A stretch of 64,000 bases of DNA from Hymenoscyphus infarciens (taxonomy: Eukaryota; Ascomycota; Leotiomycetes; Helotiales; Helotiaceae). Positions within the stretch are counted from its first letter, which is position 1; the number at the start of each line of letters is the position of its first letter. The notes beneath the pieces were generated by a model, which made no database searches, had not been told where the DNA came from, and was given only the letters and a program-made list of their open reading frames with translations. Positions 45,068 through 56,632 of this stretch are shown here, in pieces. The stretch is from NCBI GenBank assembly GCA_001414345.1, contig LLCB01000175.1, forward strand, positions 55,648 to 119,647, read 5' to 3'. A program made the translations under genes and the position numbers.

Positions 45068-47309
45068 ATGTCTCAAGATCCGTTCAGAGATCCCAATGTA
45101 TCTCAAAGTTCCAGTTCTGTAGGAAATCGTTCAAGCCATGCGGAAAGCACCGCCCCGCAAGACAGGAAAGTTGTTGATTCCCCTCGAAACTCAGTCCCAT
45201 TATCAAATCAACTCGCGACAGGTGGAATGGGTGGAATCCCACCTCCACAAGCTCTACTTCTTACACCTACCCAAGGCTCCAACCACCATCGACAGGAACC
45301 TTCCCGTTATACGTCGCAAGACCAAATTGATGCCATTGATCACATCACGCCAATCCCACGAGTAGGTCCGGTCGAGTCTCAACGCTCCTCCTATGGCGGA
45401 GGTACATCTTCAGGCGATGAGTCTACCTCTTCCGGGCTGTCTGAAAGGAGACCAATTCCAGAGCCATTGGACCGTCGACCAGAAAAGGTCAAGTCAGGAC
45501 ACAGGTGGATCGTTACAACAAAATGGATTTTCATCACCACATTGATTGGCATGAAGTAAGGTTTTCCACGTCATACAGAAGAACAGTTGCTAATCCCGAG
45601 TTCGTAGTGCACTCTTCATATTCGCAACATGGTGGTGGCCCAAGTACTATTATATTTTCCTCCCTTTGATAACTATTACCGTCGCCCTCAATTGTATCAT
45701 GGTGTTTTCGGTAATATTCCACGTCATCTTTCGAAAAGCTGTCCCGGAAAAGTTGGAGCTACCGGCAGAGCCCGAGAGTATGGTTTTAATTTTACCATGC
45801 TACAACGAAACACATGACGAGCTTGTCAAGTCTCTTGACTCTCTTGTAGCCCAAACCGAAATTGACGAAAACAAAAAGGCAATCATGATCATTTGCGACG
45901 GGAAAGTTCGTGGACCCGGGATGGAGAAAACCACTGCTGATTACTTGCTGGAGGACATCTTGAGCGATTCTGTCTCTCGAGAGTACATCACCGACGCTTA
46001 CACATCGTGGGATCATAGCGAAATGGACATTATGGTTCAAAAGGGGAGCTACGGTGGGATTCCTTACATCTGCGTCATCAAGCAATCGAATAGAGGGAAA
46101 AGAGATGGACTTATTCTCATTCGATCATTCCTCTACAACTTTAACATCCGAGAATCGAAACCAGCTGTTATTTTATCTTCATACTTTTTCGACCTCATGG
46201 TTGCCTTCCTTGTTCAGGCGGGCTTTTCGAAAGTCGATATCCTTATTGGAATGGACGCAGACACGTTTTTCGAACCAACTTGCATCTCAGAACTCATCAA
46301 GCAATCTCACTACAAACACACTGTGGGGGTATGCGGCTATGTTGCTGTCGACTTCCAAGGACACAATTGGAGTCCGTGGAGACTCTACCAGAATGCAGAG
46401 TACACCATTAGCCAATGTCTTCGGAGACTGCATCAATCTATTGCCACGCACAAAGTCTCTTGTCTTCCGGGTTGCTGTCAACTATTGAAAGTATGCGAGA
46501 CGACATGCGGGGATCGCGTTCTTCTCGAAAGATTCGGTTATCATCCGAGAGTAACGGACAATCTACTCAAGCAAATACGAGCTACAGCAAGTGAGGATCG
46601 AAATCGTAAGTTCATAGCCAAGAAATTCTGCATTAGCAGTGCTGACTTCCCCTCTTCTAGATGTCTGCCTGATGTTGTCAACCTTCCCCAAAGCACGCAC
46701 ACGGCAAGCCCTCAACGCTCGTGCTTACACCGACGTACCTCACTCCTGGTCGGTCTTCCTTTCTCAACGCAGACGTTGGACTTTGGGAGCGACATCCAAT
46801 GATCTCTTCCTCGTATTTGCGCCTGGCGTTATGTGGTTCGAACGCATCCTTGCGGTAGCTAATGTGCTTACCTGGCTGCTTAACCTTTTCATAATTGCTT
46901 GTATCGCAAGCTTCATCAAAGCATGTACCTGTAAGCCTCCAAAAAAAAACCCCCCAAGATCTCATGAGATCATTGCTGACCAGGTTTAGTTGTACATTAC
47001 ACTTTAATTTTGGCCTTCGTATCTGTCATGCTACTGCCACTCGTTTATTATATTCTCATCGTTGTATGGCAGCCTCGAGGGGTAAAAGAAAGAGTGCAAT
47101 ACATGCTGGGGCTGCTCATGTACTTTTTCATTGGTCCATTTCTCAATGTCATTGTCCTTGTCTACGCATTGTGGTCGATCGATAATTTCGCATGGGGAAA
47201 GACAAGAAAAGTGGTGGAGCCAATCGAAGGGACAGAGAATGAAAAATCGGAGGTTGCGGCAAAGAAGCCGTCTGGAGCCGCTCCATCTGGCGATTTAGAG
47301 GCACAATAA
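45068..47309 (+). CDS. Chitin-synthase-like GT2 membrane glycosyltransferase
   Basis: Four exons, 45068-45555, 45608-46605, 46661-46930 and 46984-47309, encode 693 aa. A disordered Ser/Pro-rich N-terminus (about 1-145) precedes two membrane helices (WIVTTKWIFITTLIG ... NALFIFATWWW). The GT2 core carries IICDGKVRGPG, IKQSNRGKRDGLIL, GMDADTFF (Asp379, Asp381), CLPGCCQLL, ATASEDRN and the processivity motif SQRRRWTLG (QRRRW at 531-535). Three or more C-terminal helices follow. This is the motif set of chitin-synthase-like/class-divergent processive enzymes that polymerise UDP-GlcNAc-type donors while exporting the chain. It is shorter than classical chitin synthases. The final acceptor is ambiguous: AG at 46983 or 46989 differ by two codons. 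Context supports a role in an extracellular aminosugar polymer. Confidence 0.9.
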
Positions 47310-48264
47310 TTTTTAATTGGTCCAATTCTACAAGGAAGGGGACGGGTGAGTAATAAACTAAAAGTTAGTTGATAATTGACATTTTTACAACAATGCCTGT
47401 GGAGAAAGGAGTGAATATTCAAAGTTTGACGTGAGAGCTCGCAAGGTACGGCGACGAGCCACCAGCAACCCCCCTTCCCCTTTTCTCCGCCAAGCGAGTT
47501 GAGTTAAAAGAAGCGATTGGGCAATACACCCCCCCCTACTCCCGCTCCTCCCTGTATATCATCAGCCCACCCCCACCCCGTTTCACCTCCACACTGACAC
47601 ATAACCTTTCTCAATGCGGAGAACCCAACAGACACGCCTTTCCAATTTTTTCTTTCCTTTGAACCTCGTATTGATAGCCTCTAGAACATCTCGAACGGAG
47701 GGGGGACACATCTTGGCCTGCATGTTGAGGATGCAGGGAAAACGCATCAAAAAATGCCGTGACGGGCACCACAAAATCATAAGTCCTCACGTCATTTTCG
47801 TTGGGAACGCCTCACGTTCTCTGCACGTTCCATTTGACTCGTTGCTTCGATTTTCTCGTCGCTTCCCGGCGATGATCAGTGATGCAGCCAAGAAAGTGAG
47901 AGCTCTGTTTTCTGCAAAGTTCAGCTCATTCGGGTCGCTTGGCATGACAGTGGCTTGGAGCTTACCGCTCATGCCGTTTCCTTGCTACTCGTTCTAGAAA
48001 AAGCCTCAGCCTCGTAAATCACTTTTTCCTTTTGGAAATCTCTAGTGATTTGTTGTCAAGTGGCGTGGATGGGATCTCTGTTGTTGAATTGCTGTTTGTC
48101 TCAGTTGATGAGATTTCTGCTATTGGCAGGGATCGAGCCCTGAAGGGATTTGTGTTAGGGAGGTGCGTGCCTTAGGGATTTGGGGGCAAGGAATTCTCCT
48201 CTTGTATTTTTCCGAGGGAAGAAATCTTTTTCTTTGAGGTCATTCAGACAATCAAATCGTCAAA
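47310..48264. other. Intergenic region between GT2 and deacetylase genes
   Basis: No supported gene. Both neighbours are on the plus strand, so this is the GT2 3' region and the deacetylase promoter. Confidence 0.55.
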
Positions 48265-49884
48265 ATGGTTGATTTACAGAATTTTACACTTTCTTTTCTT
48301 TCTCTTGTTGGGATAGTTACTGCTCATGGCGGAGGAATTGGAATATTTGGAGGTGCTCCTGAAGTTCTCAATGCTCTATTGCCACGATTCCCCCCACATC
48401 ATCACCCTCGAAGAGAAGTTAACGAGCGATTTGAGATGAGCGATGTCTTTACTGGGTCATTTCTTAACGAAAGAGCTACGGCTGCACAGAAGCTGACCTG
48501 TGGGGTTGTAAACGGGACCTGCCCAGCAGGGTATTGCTGCTCGATAGGAGGCTTCTGGTAGGCATCACCCTGAAAGATCCCAACACACTCTTAGCTAACG
48601 AAGGTCTAAAGTGGAAAAGACTTTCACTACTGTTCTGGTCCCGCTTGCCAACTCTCCTACGGCGATAAATGCGATGGCAACACTGCTCCCAATGGGACAC
48701 ATACAAAAGATGTTCCGCGCCCAAAACTTGGGAATCTCACATATGGCGGGGCGGGAATTTATAAGTGTACGAAAAAGAATGTGGTTGCTTTGACTTTTGG
48801 TAAGTGAGAACTATCCCTACAGTCGTGGATTATACTTCCGCCTCGCTTCTTGAACCCCTTCAAAGTTTCAGTAGAGAAATTGCGAACTCTAATATCCTAT
48901 AATAGACGACGGACCATACATTTATACAACCGCTGTACTCGACATTCTCGCCGAATACAACGCCAAAGCCACTTTTTTCATCACAGGCAACAATATGGGA
49001 AAGGGAGCCATGGATAACGAATCTACCGGTTACCCACAGATAGTCCAGCGAATGCACAAGGAAGGTCACCAAATAGGTATGGCATTTCAACAAGCTCCCC
49101 AAATAAGTGCTAATTTCCAAAGCGAGCCACACATGGACACATCAAAACCTCAGCGCCATTACTCAAAGCCAAAGAGACAATCAGATGTATTTTAACGAAA
49201 TGGCATTTCGAAATATTCTGGGTTTTTTCCCAACATACATGCGCCCGCCATATAGCGAAGTAAACAATGAGACTCAAAAGATGTTGTTAGACTTGGGATA
49301 TCACAACATACTATATAATATTAATTCTAATGGTAAGCCATCTACTTCTCTCTACCTTATCCTCGTACTCTCAACACAGGCTAACCAAGGCAAAGATTAT
49401 GACAACGATAAACCCGAAACCATTCAGAACGCGAAGGATGAGATTAACAAGCAATTCGCAACAACAAACGCAAGTGCCGGTTACCCGGCCAATTTCATCG
49501 AAATCGCCCACGATATCCATGAGCAAACTGCGCACAATTTGACCCGTTTCACGCTTGAGCGGATGAAGACACTTGGTTTTGGGACGTCAATTACTGTGGG
49601 CGAATGTCTGGGTGATCCTGCAGAAAACTGGTATCGCAGTGCTGGTGGTGCTCCAGTTGGGGCTGCAGTTTCAAGGACACTTGTAAGTGGATGAGTGAAA
49701 ACCTTTTAGCCAACGGTCTACTAAATTTGAGTAGGCAAATGTAAGTCCAACTGCAATTCCAAGCAGTGGACCGAGTAGCACTGTAACCAGTAAGAGTTTT
49801 GCTGAGCCTACGGGAATAGTTGGAGACACGAAATTTGGACTCATGTTGGGTGTTGCGGGACTTGCTGCTGTGGGGTTGTATTAA
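48265..49884 (+). CDS. Secreted polysaccharide (chitin) deacetylase, CBM18-NodB, probably GPI-anchored
   Basis: Six exons, 48265-48557, 48612-48799, 48906-49076, 49123-49332, 49396-49682 and 49735-49884, encode 432 aa. A hydrophobic signal sequence ends near HGGG. A CBM18-type Cys-rich chitin-binding module follows (CGVVNGTCPAGYCCS, continuing CGKDFHYCSGPACQ across the intron). The NodB (CE4) domain has TFDDGPY (Asp161-162), SHTWTHQN (His220, His224), RPPYSE and a late EIAHDIHEQT motif, so metal ligands and catalytic residues look intact. The Ser/Thr tail ends in a hydrophobic LMLGVAGLAAVGLY segment, as in GPI-anchored wall enzymes. The likely reaction is removal of N-acetyl groups from GlcNAc residues in chitin or a related polymer. 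It is a paralogue of the convergent gene at 50718-52996. Confidence 0.92.
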
Positions 49885-50717
49885 TGAAATTAGAATAAAG
49901 TGGAGTTAATAGTCGAAATGGCTTTCGATAAGCACTAGCCATTCAAACTAGTCTGAATAATGAAGAATTTTGTGTAAAATTAATGCAACCTTGGCACCTA
50001 TTCAATGATATCTACAATTGCAAAGAAGCCAAAGAATTGCTCGATATCAGATTCGAACTGATGACCTCTTCTGTGCTGTCGCAAACCCCATCCTCACAGC
50101 TATAACTTCCTTGCAACACCATCATCAACTACTGGGGGTGCTAGCAACGCCAACAACTTACTTACATCCACTTACTAGGTACCTCTTAGGGTAGGTTATA
50201 GGTAACTAGTAGATTCGCTTTTAATTTTATTTACTGGGGCGAGCAGAATTGCTTATTTTGTGTTATCAAAATGTCGAGTTTGGGTGAATGGGCTCCCCCA
50301 CAGTGACGGAGTTGTAGTTTCATTCGTTTCCAAGAGTTTCTCCTTATCTTGTAAGAGAGAATTATTCTAGCACAATTAGAATATTGTTCGTGAAGTCTTA
50401 AAAAAACGACATCCTTGCTCTCCTAAAGCTTCTTGAAAGTATCTTATAGTTGTTTCCCAAGGAATGCAGGTGGCTTCGTGGGGGCAAAGCCCCAATATTT
50501 TACATAATTCCATAAAGCACTTCAAGAAATGTCTCATCAACCATATTGTTTTTAATATTTGGAATTGTTTTGGAATTAGATTAATAAGGACAAATATTGA
50601 CTATATCCAAGAGCTTCAGTGAAGCGCAAACCGCAATAGCAAAATGTATTTTGCCAGAGAAGATAAGAAATCCAAGGTTTATATCATGTGACTCTCTCCG
50701 AGTTACCGACCCGCTTC
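49885..50717. other. Convergent intergenic region with a tRNA-like relic
   Basis: It lies between the 3' ends of the two deacetylase genes. On the minus strand at about 50117-50038 there is a perfect T-arm (ATCAG, TTCGAAT loop, CTGAT) preceded by a TAGCTGTGAGG A-box-like word. The acceptor and anticodon stems do not pair, so it is not a functional tRNA. Nothing else is recognised. Confidence 0.45.
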
Positions 50718-52996
50718 TCAATTACAAGTACCAAAAGAAGCTTGACAACCAGTCCCACAATATTCCGTCGTAGTCCCACAGAAGCCGTACAAGCTACAAC
50801 ATGTCCCAAATGTTGACCCCGCGCATGTAATGCCATTGCCGCAAGAACCGTCGGTAGATACTCTGGTGGTTCCCGATGGACTTGGGCTACATTCGTTAGC
50901 AAGCTTCCAATGAGTTGCCTAAAAAAAAATTACAGAGACACGAGCGATTGGGATGACTTACGCGTTACAAGTACCAAAACTAGGCTGGCAGAATGAGCCA
51001 CAGTGATCTAGAGAGGTGCCACAAAACCCATATCTGGAGCAACTAAGAGCACGAGGTCAGTATTGTCATTACCAAAAATGCGCCGGAGGATGCGGAAGAG
51101 CGAAATCAGAGTCTCGAGGAAGAAAGAACTAGGAGAACACCCACCAATTTCCGTAAGTTGAACCTTGGCATGTTTTGCCCGTCCCACAATTGCCATCGGT
51201 AGAGACCGCTAAGCTAGTAGTTGGTGTAGCTGATGATGATGTGGTTGAAGAACGAGTAGTCACTGTGGAAGGTGGAACAGAAGACGAACTACTTGGTTTC
51301 GGGGTAGATGCTGCGCTTGAAGAGGGCAGTACGGTAGAAGAGGCCCTTTATATTGTGAGCTACCAAAAAATCATACAACGTAGCCAGAAACTTACACAAC
51401 ACAGCTGCCAAATTGTGGTTGACACCCAACACCGCACCAAGCATCCGTACTCCCACAGTGGTTGTATTGACTGCCTGCAACAAATCAATACACGTTGCTC
51501 TCGTTAAATCAGGGGCCGAAGAAGTGACAAATAGTAGAACTTGCTCTCCACCACAATTGATTGGAGTTCAAAAGGTAAGGGAATGGTTGCTTACAACAGT
51601 TGCCAAAAACAGAACCTTGACACGTGATGCCAGCTCCACAGGTTCCATCCGTGCTCACTTGCAAGGCAGGAGGAGCACCACAGGTCACAGCCGATCCTGC
51701 GGCTCTATACCAATTTTCTGGGGGATCATTGAGACAAGCGCCCACGGTTGATGTTGCATAGCCATTTGAGGCCATGGTGTCAAGCATGAACTTCACCAAA
51801 CTGTAAACCGTTTGATAGTGTGTGTCATGGCTAAGTTCAAGTACGTTGCTGGGATGTGGACTAACGTAGTTTGAGAAATAATTCTTCGAATTCTGGATAA
51901 GTGTCGGGGAATCGTTGGCATAGTCAAAAGTATCCAGGTCATAGTAAATCGCGTGGTATCCAAGAGCTCCGAGTTTAGTAAAGCAAGCCGCGTTACAGTC
52001 AACATAGGGAGGCCGCATATATGTAGGAATGACACCAAGGATATTTCGAAGAGCCATCTCATTATAAATCAATTGGTTATTGAAGTCACTGGCCGAAATG
52101 CTGTTGAGGTTTTGATGAGTCCAGCTATATTGAAGTGTCAATTTCATCATTGAAAAAGGGTTCCGTCAGGTTGAAATTGGAACCATCTCCCAAACAGAGC
52201 GAAAAAAACAGAGTGGCTTGGTAGGAACAAAGACATTGAGGGAAAGGAATTGAACTCACGTGTGTGATGCAATTTGGTGACCGCTATCTTTCATTCTTTT
52301 GATGATGGCAGGATATCCCGTGGTACAATTATCGATCGCACCTTTTCCCAGGTTGTTCCCAGCTAAAGCGGTTAGACTCTTTTACTGAAGCAGGTGTTAT
52401 ATCTTACTGATGAAAAACGTGGCCTTGGCATTGTACTGATCAAGAAGGTCGAGGAGTGCTGTGGTGTAGATATAAGGACCATCATCAAATGTAAGAGCAA
52501 CGACATTAGGTTTGCTGCAGCTATTTATTCTTGTGCCATAAGGCACACTCCCAACAAGAGTCCGCGAAACACCAGATGTTGAGCCACCAGAAGGGACTTG
52601 ATTGGCATCGCAAGCCGGTCCATACAAGAATTGGCAATCTGGACCGGAACAAAAGCTCGATCCTTGGCCACAGGTTCTGACATTGAGATTAGCACTAAGA
52701 AGGTGTTTTCCTCAATCACCCTAAAGACTGATAACTTACCCTCCAGACGAGCAACAGAAACCTGTGGGGCAGTTTCCAACTCCCGGTCCGCAATTCTGAC
52801 GTTTGATATGCAAACTTGGTTCTCTTTTCCCTAACACATCTGCGTTTTCTGGGACTTTGACCGCTGTAAAGGCACTGCGGGAGCGTACTTTACTTGCGAG
52901 GTGGCCTCCTCCCACAAATTTGGGAAAACCATTACCACCCTCGCTATGAGCAAGGATCATGGGGATCAGACCCAGCCAGAGGTAGAGCTTTGCCAT
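50718..52996 (-). CDS. Secreted polysaccharide (chitin) deacetylase with four CBM18 modules
   Basis: Eight exons on the minus strand: 52996-52740, 52676-52408, 52362-52260, 52124-51595, 51474-51396, 51345-51145, 51042-50962 and 50886-50718, for 562 aa; every join keeps frame. The signal peptide is [23 protein letters not shown]18 module 1 ([16 protein letters not shown] ... [13 protein letters not shown]) precedes the CE4 domain. That domain has TFDDGPY (Asp150-151), SHTWTHQN (His209, His213), RPPYVD and [10 protein letters not shown], so it looks active. The tail has three more CBM18 modules, each starting CG.G..C.GS.(F/Y)G.CC, separated by Ser/Thr/Pro linkers, and no membrane anchor. Intron positions in the NodB region match the plus-strand paralogue, which points to duplication. 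The likely role is deacetylation of wall chitin while bound to it, which may also mask it from host chitinases or receptors. Confidence 0.92.
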
Positions 52997-54216
52997 TATC
53001 GCGAATTATTCAAGCAGAAAAGGGAAGGAAAAGCAAAGGGAGTGCACTCAATATGATCGTCGGGCGATTGTCAAATGATTTGGGACCCGGTAAGCATACA
53101 AATGAAAGCTCTCCTATACCATGAAAAGGAAAAGTACAAAAGTGCCAACCCCTCATGGCTGCCGCAGCGCCTGTAAGAATACGCCATGTCTCGTCCCTAA
53201 AATTTCTTCAATTAACTTGATTCAAAAAGCATGTTGCTGTCAAAAATCCAAGAAGCGAAGAAAACAACAATAAAAAAGCCACGGCGCGGTCATCTCCAAA
53301 GAATACGAGGCCTCGGGTTTCCAATCCTATCAAAGTTTGGGTCATCAAAGGGCTTGCATCGTAGTCCTAATGATGCCATTGGGGGCCAACTATAGCCAAG
53401 CTGCACATGCAGCCACTATTGAATCCGAATTTTGACTATTGATCGAGTTTTGAAAGTCCATACGATTGATGGGTGAGGTTGCGGTGAGTCGTACGGGAGC
53501 CCGGCTCGCTGAAACCCCGCCTCGTTCCTGCATGTAGAGTAAGTCACCCTCAAGTGTGCTCAGTAATAGGGGCAGGGGGCGGCTCGTCGTCAGCTGACCA
53601 TATCTCACTTAGGTATAGCGAATTTGTTGTTTGCTCTCCAGAGAATACCTATAAGACAACAATTATAATGAGAATAACCAGCGTTGTTTTTCCGAATTGG
53701 GATATCGTATGAGCTGACATTGCCATATGCCGCCCTTGCATAACTTGGCAAAAGATTTCAAGCATCTCCTCACCAATGATCAGCCCCACGAGAAATCCAT
53801 TCCAACACAATCGATACGCTCTATTGACACACCTGCAAGTTGACTTGGGTGAGACTTTGAGGCCTGAACACGTCACTTGGGCCTCATTATCCCAAAATTG
53901 CCTTGTCTTAGCTGATCTACATGACAATGTCTCGAGTGGGAATTGCAGTTTATGTTTTATCATTCTTGTGGAAGTGGCTGACTCGATTACTTTCTCCTCG
54001 CTTATTCGGGTATTTTGTACTGTTTTTAGCCCTGTGGTGCTGTCTGTGTAAGTGAAAAGTCCACAGCCTCACTCATACTGCCGTCACTGAGTTGTCAAGC
54101 GTCAAAAATAACCTCTATTTCCAAATGAGAAAGGAACACACTGTTTTTTACAGTAAACTTGGGGTTTCTCTATTTTTCACATTGCATTCGGCTTTTCTAA
54201 ACGACAATCTTTGGAT
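52997..54216. other. Divergent promoter region between deacetylase and GH16 genes
   Basis: 1.2 kb with no supported gene. The frames near 53649-54051 overlap on opposite strands and have no domain. Confidence 0.55.
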
Positions 54217-55600
54217 ATGCATCGTTTGGTTTTAACATGCCTGGCTATCTTCTCGTTTCTTCCCCTCGCAAAAGCACAGAAAGATAATGGCGACCAGTGT
54301 GATTGTTTCAAGACAAATGGATCTTCCGCGTCATATTTCAAATACCATCGCTTCTTTGACTATCGCAACGTTCCCTCAGCACTCACTTCCCAACCAGCTG
54401 TCGTAACACAATCATCAGAAGATAAGAATGACGTCGTAACGAGTTCGTTTTTCTCAGACTCATCGTGGACCAATGATTGGGATGTACAAACATGGGACAA
54501 CAGTGAAAGTGTCAGTGATTTTGGGTCTGATGCTCATACACTTATGAGATATTCCAAAAATAACGTATACATTGGTGACTCTTACCCCATCTAGAATTGT
54601 TTGCATATATACTGACATCTTATAGAACGGAGTTCTGATACTGGAATACCCTCTTCCAAAACCCACCTTACCCTTCGCACTACACGTACCAAGCAATTTC
54701 AATCCGCTGCCGAAATAGACACCGTCTCCAAAAACTTTCAGTACCTTTCCATACGGTACTTAGCCCGAGTAGTTGGCTCTCAAGGTGCCTGTGCAGGGTT
54801 GTTTACCTGGTACTGTCCGGATCTTTGTCGAAGTTCATCTTCTCCCCTCGTGGAAGAGGCCGACATCGAAATTCTAACCTCTGATCCGCCCCAAAACATA
54901 CATCTCACGAACCAGCCTTCAGAGTCCCCCACAGGGAAGACGATCAAAGAAGCAACTCGTAATGCAACACTTCCGGCGGGTATAAAATGGAATGAGTGGA
55001 ATGAATATCGTTATGACTGGACATTAGGAATGAGTAAGTCAAGTTTTTTTTGTTGTTTCCTCTCCTCAAGTGCTACTTTTGTTTGACCGTGGAGGTTGCG
55101 AGAGTTAAGAATTTAATTTTCACCTCTCCTAAATCGATAACACTTTCAATTTCCCCGACTTCTTCTGCATATTTTCCTTAAAAGTACTGATTACGATGTC
55201 CTGGGAAACAGGTACATGGTATGTCAATGGGCAAAATGTAGCAAGTATTTCCTTGCAGGCACCCAAAAAACCAGCGGGCTTAATTATGAATATGTGGAGT
55301 AATGGGGGGAGTTGGACAGGCAATATGACAGTTGGTGACTCGACGTATTTACAGATACAGTGGATTGATATGGTGTATAACACGTCTGGTCCTGTTGCTG
55401 GCTCGACGGTGAAGCGTGAGGGCTTGGAAAATTATTCACCTCTGGGATCACGAGCAAGTTCAGCACAGGCTTGCAAGGTTGTATGCAATGTGAACACAAA
55501 AACAAATCCGGGAACGCCGGTTGTGGCAGCTAGTATGGCGTTACGAAGTCCTCTTACTACGTGGGCTTACGTATTGGCTTTCGTAATTGTATTATTATAA
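54217..55600 (+). CDS. Secreted GH16 glycoside hydrolase/transglycosylase, C-terminally anchored
   Basis: Three exons, 54217-54574, 54626-55033 and 55212-55600, encode 384 aa. The signal peptide is MHRLVLTCLAIFSFLPLAKA. The GH16 jelly-roll carries the catalytic ExDxE motif EEADIEILTSD (Glu197, Asp199, Glu201) with an upstream AGLFTWYC strand. Downstream are WNEYRYDWTLGMSTWYVNG and LIMNMWSNGGSWTGNM, which match fungal GH16 glucanases/transglycosylases. The second intron (178 nt) ends at AACAG|GT; this join recreates the conserved GMSTWYVNG. The C-terminus has a Ser/Thr/Pro stretch and a final hydrophobic helix (LTTWAYVLAFVIVLL), typical of GPI-anchored wall proteins. Substrate could be beta-1,3-glucan or the cluster's own polymer. 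Intact. Confidence 0.9.
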
Positions 55601-56632
55601 CAACATATTTTACTCCGCGTTTTTAGTTGTGACTCGATTTGATCCTCATCTCAATTATGTGCGACTCTGAAAACACAACTACACATGCCCTCTTACAATA
55701 GCCTAGTCTATTCAGGAGACTTGTAATAACAAGGAGAAAGGAAATTAACTTATCCAAAGCACTCCACATGAGGGGTAAAATTGCTCGAAGCTTTTAATAT
55801 ACTCTTGTTTTGCGGGGGGTCTTACATGCAATTGGTGCATACGCACAAGAACGAGAAGGAAGGGCAAAGTCATACATGAGACACAATGAAGCGAAGAAAG
55901 CATATTCAAAGAGTGTGTAGGCTAGCATGAAATTGGTTTCCTGTTCTCATGGTCATCTTGTACAAATTTCAAGTCTCAAGCTTCCCGTTGAAGTATTTTG
56001 TATGTAGCTACCAGTGGTGTTGGGGGTGCTTGGTAAACGGCAAGTTGTCTATTAATCCCTTGAAACTCCAATTCACAATAATAACGCGATTCTATAGTAT
56101 CGCTAGCTTATATATCTGCACGTTTCTCGCTTAAGGAGCGTGAAGCTGTCAAATTCCTTAGGGCGAAAACAGTGGCAACCATATTTCTTCCAGTTTCAGA
56201 AGAAATAGCCCTTTCGGGCTCGAAGGAAGACTCACCAATTCAGCAGTCAATGGAAACTTTTCATAGAGACAATAATTACGATAAAATCGTCCAGTATGCA
56301 GCCTAAAGTCTTGCAAAAGATCAAAAGCCAAAAAACATACAAATCCTTCAGTAATTCTGCGATTCTCTGGCTGACTTCACAAGTGAATTGCCTTGCTTAG
56401 GCTGTTGCTTTACAATACCGTGAAAGCAGTTTGTTATTTCCATTCACTCTGATACCCCGTACCGCCTGTTACCGAGGCGCAGTAGTCCGTGATATTAAAT
56501 TCAGATGAGCCACCATGGCACATCTTAATCCTGTCTCAATGCACAATTCAGATGCTTAAAACAACAATCAAATTCTTTTTACAGCACCATCCCCGAACCT
56601 TCCAACGCATTACGAAAGGGCAAAATTCAACA
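55601..56632. other. Intergenic region
   Basis: No supported gene. A small perfect stem (AGCCC-TTTC-GGGCT) occurs near 56208-56221. In-frame ATG 56552 is an alternative start for the downstream gene. Confidence 0.5.
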
